Source of the DNA: Echinostoma caproni
Lineage: Eukaryota > Platyhelminthes > Trematoda > Plagiorchiida > Echinostomatidae
DNA length: 64,000 bases
Direction: 5' to 3'
Assembly (NCBI GenBank): GCA_900618425.1
Contig: UZAN01039763.1
Span: 25,681-89,680 of the forward strand
The translations under genes and the position numbers were made by a program. The notes beneath the pieces were generated by a model, which worked only from the letters and a program-made list of their open reading frames with translations, did no database searches and was not told the DNA's origin. Below, in pieces: positions 14,501 to 27,337 of this stretch (positions are counted from its first letter, which is position 1; every line of letters starts with the position of its first letter).

Positions 14501-17500
14501 TTTTCCCATCAAGCTCTAGCCAAAACCCAAAATGCCAAACATTGCACCGTTTTTGTTACACTTGAGAATCTTACTCATAGGAGTATCGCATGTTATACGG
14601 AAACACTGAAGCTGTATGAGATGTGCCAAATGGTTTGACGATAGGGGCACATCCGTTAAGCCTTTTCCAGTCAGTACATGTGGTTCAGCGTACAACCCTC
14701 ACACATTTTCACTCCTGGACCAAGCTGTGCAACACCAACACTTGTAGAAAATAATTTTCTTCAACATCCATTCACTTCAGAATATTTCGATACTTTTTGC
14801 TTTGATTCGCTTACAGCAGTATGGCTAAAGTTTGTGCGTCAAGGCTCAAAGAACTACGGATCGTGGCTAAAGCATTTCGAGTTTCGGCTAAAGGATTGCG
14901 GGTCGAGGCTAAAGGACTGCGATTTTTGGCTAAAGCTTGATGAGACAAGGTAAAGTTCTTTTCTTCAATGGCACCAAACATCAAGCTACCGAAAGCGCAC
15001 AGGGTGATTTTTGAGTAGAATGAAAAGTCGTCGTGGAAGATCGCAAATTGCTCGCAAAGGCATAGGTAGATAGGCTTTTAGCTGCCGTTTGTTTTGATTG
15101 ACCTAGTCATCAAAGCGTCAAAGCTTTTCATACAAGCAACGCAATCAAGAGTTTCTTGGAATAAATCAATTCCTGAGGAATTTGCTTCTATTAAACTCCA
15201 CGAGAAATCAGCCGATCCACGAAGGCTGCCAGTTTTTCCGGGGAATTCGCTAGATTCGTGCACCCTGACTAACGCGAAATAGTTTTCAACCATACCGATT
15301 TCAATGACTACAGCGGGGGTTGGGTGGGGTCTAAACCTGAAATCATCTGTTTGGCCTACTTTCATTTCAGACCTGTACATTATCTCCATGAACACGGTTG
15401 CATCATATATACGACCACATTTCGTTTTCAACAATCCCCGTGGACAATCTGTATTTAATTATAATCTGGTACTGATACAGATGCATCTGGTTTAGTAGTC
15501 ATTAAAACAGCTAACTGAATAGCACTCAGCTAGTTCCATTTTTGCATCTGAATGAAAAATATCTTAAAGGAACAATCGTGTAAGTTTCTTGGTTGGAATG
15601 CTCAGTATTATGAGGTACTACTCATATTTGTTAGTAGTATACAAAATAATGCCGTTGGCGGGTTCTTCCAACGGTCAGAAGTGAAGAAGACCTCCCACCG
15701 ACTGTTACATTCATCATCTTGTCTGCTGCTGGTTATTGTGATGGCATGTTCAAACTGAGATATCTTGTCATCCATTCCTTAAATATGGTTCGTAATAAGC
15801 AACTATCCTCGATTAGGCACATCCTTGTGGAATCATAACACTCAACACTTGCGAATTTGAAACAAAGTCAGCAACAACCATTTTGGTATTCTACAGCGCT
15901 TTCACTCAATGTAGCCAAATAGCTACTATATATATATATATATCGACCAACATTTTGACGGCGGATGGGAACTCACTCCAGCGGCACGTCCTTTGTTTCC
16001 AACAATCACATTCACGGGCACTTTTCCGGCTGGCAGAAGTGGACCAGTTTGGCAGACAATTACCGTTGCATTGGCCGATTGAATTGTGCATGAGGACCCA
16101 CCGATATTCACAATTGTGCCATCCGACGAGCTGGCAGGGACAAAAAGGAACGTATGGGCGGAAATAGAATAATATATCGTTTGTCCACAACAAAGTGAAT
16201 AAATTTCCCAGTACATAATTGCCAGCAGTGATTGAATTCGTTGAGTAGATGCTAAGTTCTCGATCGACAAAGTTATCATCTCTCTCTATGAGTGAAGTCA
16301 CCGACAATGCCCACGGTTTTACGTCGGTTCGTTAGATCGCATTGGCAGGCGATCGATATCGTGGTAACAGCATGCAACACGAAGTTCAATCAAATGAAAG
16401 AGCCCCAAAATGTGTCCGAATCCGGACCAAATTTGTGGTAATCAATATACTCATGTTCGGCAGACTTAGTTTCATTGATTCGAAACCCTCTATCTACAAC
16501 AGGAAATAGGTTTGTTTATACCTTTTATTGCGACGTACATGTTTGCGATGACCGTCAGAGAGCACCGGGACAGTTGTTTCGTCAGCAGTGCGTACATTTT
16601 GTGTCCCCGTGTGATGCCTCGAACCGCAAACATTCGGGTCGGGACTTCAAACCCTTATCTCTGTTCGAATTGCTTATTCAATTTAGATAGTGGATGTTTG
16701 GATTAGCCCATTGACACAGGCACCTAGCAGTGTTGATGATCATCAATCATCCGAAGAGATTTATGCCCAGCTAAATGCAGGTGTTTGCCAAGGAGGGAGT
16801 AGACTGATTGTTCACGCCTATCTGTCTCATTTGTTTCCTATTTTAAACACATTGTGTCTTTAGATTGGATTGGATTTCGTGAGATGAACGGAGAATACGA
16901 TTCCATCATACAGTGGATTATATGATGTACGGAACAAACGATGTAAGAACTGAAGTCCTGTACAACATTTTTGGATGTAATCGGTAGTGGGATTCGATCG
17001 ACTCATTTGAAAATCAAATCCGGAACCTCAGTATAGGTAGACTATAAACATACTTAACCACTTGGCCACAGAGTACCCGATTCAGACATACAAATGCAGA
17101 CTGCAACTCTCTAAGGCAAACGATGCCTTAGCGAGAGCCTCAGAAATGATCTATATCAGGTTAACCATGGGACTTTAGACGTCTTGGAATTCGTCAAGAA
17201 CGCAGTGTACTCGATAATCCACTTGTGATTGGGGTTATGAAGAATGGAAACGGTGAATTAAAACACGCTCAGGCCACATTGTGTACGGACGGTGTAAACC
17301 AGTGTAATTCAGCCTCGAATGACCAATTTGTGTACGCTATCTGATATCTCATATTCGTCTCTCAATCGCGCGCCGAATGGACGCTCAATGATGAGTATAG
17401 GCTTTGGCAATCGGCAGATGAATTAAGCAAAGTCAACTGGACAATGAATATTCGAAATGAACCGAAGCTGAGATAACAGAGGTCAGTGCCCCGAGAATCA

Positions 17501-20500
17501 CTCATTATTATCCTGTGAAATATCTTTGTCCCTCATGGGGTCTCGGCTATGGTAGTAAGTAATAACGTTGCTATCTTCACGAGAGATGCTTTCCTAACAT
17601 TCACTGAGCATTATTCCGATGTTCTCATCACCGGCTTACTCAACCTCCAATCGTCTGGAGCGTCTGTGGTGATAAAAACTGGACTGGTCGAACAGAAGTC
17701 AGATACAGTATTGCTTAGCGAACTTGACAACTTTTTTCAATACAGTGTTGCATCAAACACTACGATAGGATCATCTCCGTGCGATCCGCTGACGATAGAA
17801 AGATGATGAACACGGAGAGAAGTCAATCGACTAGTACTGACAAAATGGTCCATTCAAGTCAAATAACGTTGATTTGTTGTCGCCTCAAAGCGACTGGTAC
17901 GATTGTCACGCTTGCCTGTGGCTGGATTGATTGGTTGATAGATGCTATCATCTACCACACATGCACGCACGCACCCGCACCATGCGGAATGACTGTACTA
18001 CAATATAGATCGGCTTGAGTAGTCGTACAAGAACTAAGTGAAGTAAGCCTGCCTTTCTGAATTTGACATATATATATATATACATATATCATAAACTCCG
18101 TGAATAAGCGGCTTGTATTGACTAGTGTGATTATTGGTGAACATTGGCTTTGAGGACCTTTACGAAGTGCCAAATTTTGTTGACGTGTAAAAAGTAATGA
18201 CCGATATGAATTAAATCCATGCAGAGGCATCGGATGGAAGGTTTTTTAGTGGCAGTCTTCACTGTCTGCGAATAATCGTCAAGTTTGTTCGGACTCCTTC
18301 GAGGCAATGTAGGAATGTGACAATGGCGGGTATTTATTGTTACACTTGTTTTGGTCTTAAATCAATGTTGAGTGGGTTTAACATTCCATGGCATTTATCA
18401 CAAACTGTTACCTAATCGCACAGGCATTATTTTCGATCGGAATATCGTGGATTGGGTCAGTATGAGTCTTCCTTGGAGCTTTGGAATCGAGGTTTCTACA
18501 ATTTCCTTCGTGTGCCATTTGCCCAATGACACCTCATTTCGGCTACAGCCCTGAATGTCATCATGCACACCGTTGCCAGGGTAGGACGGTAAACGTAACA
18601 AGAGATGCAATCCGTGAGAAGCTTCCCCTCGCCACTTAAGAACGAGGCTTCAGCCACTATGGGAGGAATTGGGGCTTTTAGTGAACGGTGACCATGTATT
18701 AAATGCGGAACATAATAAGTCCGTTTATCTCTCTCGGAGTAATTAAACACTGGAATACAATGCAAAAACGTATCGTAGCCCAAGGGATTATCACAAGTGC
18801 TCACTCACTGAATCAATCCTGAAATAAATTTGGAATAATTCATTGGCAGTTCGTTGGAAAAATTAAAAACCCGCTTATTTTTCTTGTCCGACCGTAAATC
18901 TATTTATTCAACTAGGTGATCAAAACGTTTTTTTGTAACTAATCCAGTCAACCCATTTTTTTCGAGAACCCTAGGATTCACATATTTTTCTGTCATTAAA
19001 CCTTGGCAAACATTTCTCACTGTCTGGATCCGTGTGGTCAGTACAGCACCGACACTGGGCCATTTGGTTTGCTCACTCTGACAAACACACTGACAGAACG
19101 AGAGGCGGGCATATTGACACTACTGCGGCCTCATGCACACCCATACTCGTGCACAACCACAAATAAATACTGATTAAGACACGCTTGCTCTGATTGGCTG
19201 TTTGGTCATGTGATGACTGACCCCGCAGTTCACATAGTTCTATGTGAACGGATTTAGACATATCAAGACGCCAGAAGACTCGTTTGGAATATCGTTCATT
19301 GAACTAATGTGCGTTAGCTTATACAATCTCTAATATACAAGTTTTAGCTTACTCCAATGAGGTCCCCTGGATTGTGACCACAGTTCCTCCCGCTGTTCCG
19401 CCAATCGAAGGTTGAATACTGGTGACGATTGGCGTAGAGGCCTGAAGATAACGGAACGCATTTTGTAATGTCACCGGTTGACTCCAACCGGATGATGTGG
19501 GTACAGTTACGATAACGTCACAAGTTGTATCCACAGTGATATCTGCAAAACAAAATTTAGGGTGGAGGTGAAGTCGAGGGTCAGAGATACGCAGTCAGAA
19601 ACAACTAAATGAGGAATAGTGTCAATCTCATGCAAAGTAGCACCCAGGAAATTGTCACTTTCCAATATGTTTTCACCTTGATCAAACCCTTACCAACCAC
19701 ACTCATAATACTGTATGTTCGGACTAATCAATATTGCTCCCACGATATGTTGCACATTTGACATTTATTCATTTGATCGTTGATCGATTGATGGAGATTA
19801 ACGTTGATTGGTCGCTTTGGTGATCCTAGCCTGCTAAATGACTCATATCCTGGAGCAACCTATCACAGTTTTTGGACAACTGTGATGAATCAGGCTTCAC
19901 GGGCAACCTCAGTAAAACGCGTGTGTGCCACAGCTTCTGAAATACATACCATTCGTTCATTGTAACAGCTAATCAGAAACCGTGCACCTCCGACAGAAGC
20001 TGAACAACGGCAGAAATACTAGAACGCGATTGGCAGAGGCCCGGATGGCCAATGAGCTTCTTTTGTACATATTACTATACATATTACAATAAACGAACTA
20101 CTAATCCTGTGGTCGTTTCCTCGCGTCTCGGTTACGTAGGATATTGCGTGCAATCGCCAGTGTGATCCAGTGCTTATGTGACGTCGTGATTACTATTCAG
20201 TGATTCATATTCCGCTTTCATTGCGTGCTACTACTACTACTACTAATATTACTACAATTACTACAGTCGTATTCAGGTTGTGTCCTCGAACACGACGTGA
20301 CACTATTCACCGATTCGATAACCCTGGCGAGGAACGCACACACAGATGTCAGAAGTCTGTCATTTGGCGTGAAAGTGTACAAGCACTTAACTGTCAGATC
20401 GAAGAACTTGTTGGCTGTGCTGAATCAGTTGAGTATATCTAACAGCACTGTGAGAACATCGCTTGGTATTGCTTTGAAGATTGTTTATAATGTCCTATAT

Positions 20501-23500
20501 CATATCAAACAGTGATTACAGGTTCTTTCCCGGCACTGGTTCATCTTGGGGACGAGGCTAGATGAAAAACCTACGAAGGTCTCCAGACATTTATTTATTT
20601 ATTTATTTGGTAAGGTTTATCACTAAGTGGAAAAATTATGGTAATTTCTCTATACTGAAGACAGACCCTCATTTAAAGGAGGTAATAGAACTAACACAAA
20701 ATAGTGCACCATGATGACTTTACGGCTCAATTTGGTTCGGTTTGCTCCTGGTTAACATGGCAGAAGTGACGACCTTAAAACGTTAAATGAAGTAACACCT
20801 TGGATTTTTAAACGGTTCATCTCTTGGCAGATGAACTCATTGCAGTGCTAAAATTAAAATGCTCGATAAATCAGAAACATGAGTTTTCACAATGACCCCG
20901 GATTCATTTTTTCACTTCTCCAATCAAATTTTTGACCGGAAAAATGTTTTTGGCTCGAGGTATGTCGGACAAACAGATTGAAATCTTTCTTTCATATATT
21001 TTTTTCAGTTATGCCAGCAGTTGCAGAAAGTGAAACTCTCTGAACGTCTTTCAGCGCAATCATCTGTCGAAGGACTCAGTGAACACTGGATGATAATCAA
21101 GGAAGCGAAGCAAATGGCCGTACGGTCGATTAAAATAAACAAAGCGACGGATCTCCCTGACCTTGGCTGCTCTGCTGGACACCCGCAGAACCTTTCCTCC
21201 TGATACCACATATGACAGCACGCAAAATCCCTTGAACGCTGGCTCATCAAGAGCCCGAGGACTGAACTAGAGATGGATGGTTTATAGGGAAGTGCAGAGA
21301 TAGGAGAACAGACTGGATATCGGTAGTGAGGGCAATCTTTTTCTTTTACTAAGGAGTACAGGCTCAATGAAAGTAGGCGTAAGTGATGTATTTAAGGAGC
21401 CTGACGGCAAATTGATTCATATTCAGCCGAAAATGTTATGGCACAATTTTGTTGACCCCGGTCGACGCAAAACCTCCCAGTACCTGCTCCAGTTGCATGA
21501 ATCGAACCAAACCCAATGCGAAATATTGTCTATAATATAAAGTGACTCTGGTTGACTGGGCGACTCCGTGAAACAATCTACCATCAGCATGATATGAGAC
21601 GTACACCTAAGTAGGCCTGTAGTGATGGTAATCTAGTTTCCGGTCAAGTCTCCATCAAGTTCAGAATAGCCTGCCTGAGCAAAATAAAGTAGAAACGGAG
21701 ATTCCAATGTTTCAGCAAATAACACTCCCATGAATGCAAAAGCATTTAATAAAACTGGGGAAATGGTTCGTGCAAAAACACATCTGTTCATTGGCATTAA
21801 GAAACAGTCAATTACGATAGCTATTGTGATGGTGGCGGTGGAGGTGTTGATGCTGGTGGTGGTTGTCAGAGACTAGAAGGGTCTAGAAGGGAACTAATGA
21901 TCTCAGTTAATTCGTTTTTCATAGACTTCAACTTACTCATATTTGGTGTTTGACATGTGACATTCATCGCTGATCCCTGCACTCTACCGCATGGTTGACC
22001 ACAGATAGTAACGTTTGATCGATGACCAGCCAAGCCAATTCCATTCAATGTGACGAACTGACCACCCAGTAAACCACCTGCGGAATTTAAGGTTGTTGAT
22101 TAATAAATAAAATTCACAATTTATTGAATTCAGTATATGGTCAGCTTAAAAAGAGAATTATTGCATAATTCATGAATCAATTTTGAGAATCGATCCCCTG
22201 AAGATACTTTTGTCACCACATCGTTGATAATGACTTGGATGATGATGATGATTCGGAAGATGATGATGATGATTAGGAGTATTCGGATGGAGATGATGAT
22301 GGTGATAGTCGTTGTATACATTTGTCCGGTTTAGGCATCGTGTGAAAACTGATCCTGAATCTGCGATCGACCATAGACCACCGGGTTGTCAAACTGGTCG
22401 TATGTTTACAATCCATTTGTCAGGTCCAATCCCAAGTTGGGGTGAATCAGTTCACACGATTGATGAGACCCAACAAACAGATGTACAGTGGGTGCTTCCT
22501 AGCTCTTCATTTCACACTTCATTTGCTACGGAATATATATATTTATTTACATAACACATGATTAAAAGAAATCATGCAATGAATACAATACTTGGGCAAT
22601 GACGTATTGCGTGGTAACGATGATGAACGCTGAGGTGAGTAAAATCAGACTTTTCAAGTGTGGAGCCTGACAAAAGCCTCCCCCCCCAGGTGCGAAGAGT
22701 AGCAAATTTTGTGGTGAGCAACATAATCCGGAAGGTATAGTTAGGAGTCAGTGGTCCCGATGGTCAACTTTCACTTTTCTCAAAAGGCATTTATTCAAGT
22801 ATTACAATACAGATCATTCATCCGTACTAGTTGAGTAAACAGGAACAATATCGAAGACGAGCGCGGAAGATAGAAGGCACTTCAACTCCTCGATGTTGGG
22901 TATACTGACCGGTCCTGTGCACTTCTTTTTCCTCACATTTGGCAGCATTTGAATGAGAGACCAAGCATACAATCTTAACAGTTACAAAACGGACGAACCG
23001 TTGTAGTATTCAGAATAGGCATCGGAATCGAATATTGCGAACTCGGATTCCGATAGAAAAACCGCTGAATAGAGCTAAGCTAGGTCGAATCAAGAAGAGA
23101 TCTGGATACAGTAAATTATATTTAGAAAATCATGCAAGTATATATATATATATCTATATCACAAACAACAAACAATCATTTTTCGATGTCTAATCGACAG
23201 CGATATGGTCCATTTGTGTGCCTCCTTGCATTCAACCAATCCGGTAAGGGCCACTAAGAACCATAGGATTGGTCGGTTAATCCGTTTCTTGATTGATTAC
23301 CTGGATGCTGTATCGTGGTGCGCGCGTACTCGTTACATGATCACCACAACCGTACAGTATATCTTGACTTCACATGTTGTCGAAGTTGACCGATCACCAC
23401 TTTTCACACACTATCCGCAATTTATCTTTATAGTCAACCAGTATACCCAATAGACAATGTGGATTTGTGACATTTTAGTGCATATTGCTCCGTGCCATGA

Positions 23501-26500
23501 GGAACACATTGCTGACAAGGTCTATGTGTTACCCGTATGCTCATCGGCTCAAATTGAGTCGTTGCCAATTGCAGTCAGTCAGTCAGTCAGTCAGTCAGTC
23601 AGTCAGTCAGTCAGTCAGTCAGTCAGTCATACAGTTGTTCATTTGACACCACAAGAGACAAAGAGATTCACACTTAACTACCTCGGAAAATGAATCCAGG
23701 ATGAATATTTTATGATAAATGGGTTCGTCCTATCCCGGGAGTGTGTGGGTGTGAGGGATGGGGGCAGTGGCAGCTTATATTCCTGATAAACTGCAGAAAA
23801 AGCAACTGTACGGCTGCTTCGATGAAATGCGGATTTTACGTGAAATGGACGTTTGAAAGACAAACATTCACGGTTAATTGGATCGTGCTCATATAACTAC
23901 GCATGAGTAGCTTCAATTAAATGCAAATCAAATAAACACATGAGTGGAAAAACGTGGAACTGATCCTTAGATTTTAACGGGAAAACGTTATTGTTCAACA
24001 ATATGCAGCCGGTCTGGAAAAACTACATTTTTACTCACCTGTGGATGGACTGATTGAAGCCAAACCCAATGTGACGGTCACTTGGGCGGTGGACGTTGCT
24101 TGACCGTAACCGGGAACGAACACATTCACCGAATAGGTGTCCGCAGACAAGTCATCGTTTGTGCACACAATTTGTGTTGCCGTATGAGAGACAACCTGAC
24201 ACGGAGTGAAATTTCCCAACGTAACAATTCCCAGTCTGTTCGAATCCACTTCGAGTTGTGTGCCGGTTACAGTGATCTCCTGGGTTCTCGACCCATCCGC
24301 ATTCGTCAAGACACGAATTGTGCTCGCTTGCACTGTGGGCGTGTAAACCATGGAATAGTTAAAAGCACTGACTAACTGTGAACTACGGGACACCCTGGCC
24401 AGTGTCGCTCTGACATTTACCATTGTACTACTGGTTCCATCTGTGGGAATCTTTTGTGCCGGTGTTTGACAGCATCGTTGATTTGATGTGACGTTCTTAG
24501 TGGGATCCGGTGTGCAAAGCCTCTCACCAAGATAGACTGTCAAATCAGCCGCGTCCAGTCCATTGCCAGTCAGGCAAATTGGCGTCCCACCGGCAAAACT
24601 TCCTAATGTGGGAGTCACGGCATCCAGCTGTATATCACTAGTGACCACCAATCCATTAGGGATTATTGCTGCTCCTCGAAATTGATTTATCACACGTATT
24701 GATTGATTTCCGTATGGTAAGGCATTTGCCAGGGAACAGGTGAAATTTTGCCGGTCACCGGTATCAACTATAGAGGTGCAAGGAGTTGTGCCAATGAGTA
24801 CGGAAAGTGCGGCCACTGTTTCCGTTGTGCTAAGCAACTGTGTACCGCTTAGCCTAATTTGGGCAGAAGAACTGGTAATCACTTGCGGATCGATTTGCGA
24901 AATCATCGGTGTTCTTTCCGGATCAAACATGTAAACACAATTTGCAGCAGATGGACAATTGGCTGGAATCCACTGATTTGTTTGATTATTTAAAACCTGA
25001 ACGTTGATTACGGCAGCTGTCACACCGGACACTGACAAAGAGCTCGTTCTAATCTGATTGATAATGCACGTGACCTGTCCAGATGTTACTGTTGTCGGTA
25101 CACAAGCAGTCCCGTCTGTTCCAATACTAACTCGGACGCGATCAAGCTGTCGCGCGTCAAACCCTGAACCCACTATGGTCAGAGTGCCCCCGCCCAAAAT
25201 ACTCCCATGTTGGACCACATTTTGTGGACTGATTTGAGGAACAAAAAAGAAAATCTGATCCAGTTCGTTCGATCCACCGAGCACAATGGAAGATCCCATT
25301 TCCGCATGGATCACATCTAGTCGAAGTGGAGCACCGGGCAGCAGTTTGGCTTCCACCGCGTTCGTGTCTCCAATTTGGCACTGTAACTGGGTTCCGTTTG
25401 CCGGCATTAGATTACACAACGCTTTCCCAATACGAATTTCGATCATTTGACGACATTCACTTAGGTTCTCGGCATTGATATCGATAATCGTGTTCGCCGA
25501 ACCACTGCGTGGGCCAAACGCCTGTACAACGGGTGTGAGACAACGACGTAAGGTGAATGTGTGACGACTGCTCAAAATGGACGCATTTGTGAGAGCGGTA
25601 CAGCCGATCGATAATGGGCATTGCAAGACCGGTGGTGTCAAAATGGGATCTGTTGGGCAGGAAGAGAAAACGTTTTTTAATGGCGCTTTCAATGAAAGCA
25701 CGATGTATATTCATGAAAATTTATTCGCCTGAATTGATGATAGTAGTTAAATGGTGAACGTCATCAAAGAACTGCCCTTCATTTCAATCTCATATGCTGT
25801 CAGTTTTGTTGAAATAATCGTTTGAAATAGCTATTTGGAGTAAATAATTAAAAAAATATTTGTTTTTTATATTTGGTGGGTAGTTTCGACATTTCCGTAT
25901 TTTTTTAATCCGTTTCAAATATGGTTCACAATTTGTTTCGCTACACGTTTGATCAAAAGTTGAAAGGCGTCCAAATTCTGGATGTTTAAACGATTGAGAG
26001 CAGCCACGTGACAGATCATTCTGTAATGAACTTGTACACTCGGAGTATCCGTGGATTAAACAACGATCAATATGGTATATTAGTAGTCGGAACACGCAGA
26101 GTGCTTGTGTTTATGTGCTGAACCTCTAGTGAGGACTCAAAATTCTGTCGGTCGGGAAAATATGCACAAAACCCATAGAAAATAGAGGTCGTGTTTTTGG
26201 GTATTTCACGCACATCTGCGTTCAGACTGTGTGGAACAAATCACGGTACAATACTCTTTGTAAAAAATAAAAAGCTTTAGGATTTGCTTGTGAGCTGAAT
26301 ACTGCCAGGTTGCACAGGCAGGCCAAAGCAGGTGAATTTTTTGAGAGTTCACAACCGGAGCCTTCGGACTAGTCAAAACCGGTCCCGTAAGGCAGCGGTG
26401 TGTAAAATCCTCAATCCATTGGAGACCGGTGTCTAGTTCACGGGATCACACGCCTATTGGGCCGGGTCAAATGTCCAAGGTGGCCAACACACCTCGATAC

Positions 26501-27283
26501 CCAATGGAGCAATGTGAGCAATATCACAACCATGAACAAGTATGCTTGGTTCGTACGCCTCTTCTTGGTTCGTTTGGAATCAGGTTTTTAGCCAACTGCA
26601 TTGGGTGAACTGCCAGTGATTCATCGACCCAGATAATGGCTTTTTGTCCTCTCACTTTGGTGGAAAAACACCTCCGACACGAGCAGGCAGTGAGGAGGGC
26701 TTCCTCAACAGAGGTCATCTGAGAGACTTATGCGCATGGAAGCATGTTAGGAGGAACAAGGGAGAGGTGACCAACCGCAAAGCAGCCCACATGATGAGGC
26801 AATTGTCACAAAGAATCAAGGAATACAAGTGGGCCTGGTTGAGTACGGACATTAGGGAAGTTGTTAAAAGTGTAGTTGTCAAACAATTTGCAGACACCAA
26901 GCAAACGAGAAAGCATTCAAGGTGACCCACAAAGTACCAACAAACCCACCCAGAGCTGTTTGTCAATGGCGCCTTGCTACGGTCTAGTCGGTGGCTATTC
27001 GACAGCTCAATCCGTCCCTTTGGTCTCAAACGCGATTCGTTCGGTCACTTTGCTTACCCTGGCCTTAACCTGTCAGAGCCGACCGTGACCTTTGTCATGA
27101 CCCATTGATGCAGACCGGAAATGAAAAAGCTCACTCTATCCGTCGCTGTGAACATTTTTACACCACAAAACAACAAAAAATAGACTCCACCCTTTCATTT
27201 CCGAACCACATAACACAAGATTACAATCAACCAATCATATTCATCACATTAAACCATAACGCTAATTTGACAATTTTGAACCC

Positions 27284-27337
<54 letters not shown>

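Larger units (their letters stand above)
13079..15976. other. Intron between exons 21 and 20
   Basis: No family-like exon found, and flanking phases (0 and 0) agree with direct joining. It holds the 21-bp minisatellite at 14827-14931, repeat R4 copy 2 and a (TA)n run near 15926-15944. Confidence 0.6.
16131..19352. other. Intron between exons 20 and 19
   Basis: Non-coding. It contains repeat R5 copy 1, a tRNA-like SINE head on the minus strand near 17000-17080, R7 copy 2 and a (TA)n run near 18068-18090. Confidence 0.6.
22078..24038. other. Intron between exons 18 and 17
   Basis: Non-coding. It contains GAT-rich microsatellites (about 22218-22305), a SINE fragment (22430-22540), a (TA)n run near 23138-23155 and the (CAGT)n array. 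Confidence 0.6.

Noticed and set aside
15078..15434. 118-residue minus-strand open frame within the intron of the G8 region
   Set aside because: No recognisable domain and no splice borders in phase. Exons 20 and 21 already join in phase 0.
23572..23629. Regular repeat array as a CRISPR
   Set aside because: A pure tetranucleotide microsatellite without spacers, in a eukaryotic intron.
26644..26925. 93-residue basic plus-strand frame
   Set aside because: Overlaps repeat R6 and shows no known domain. Its inverted copy at 57.5 kb does not keep the frame.
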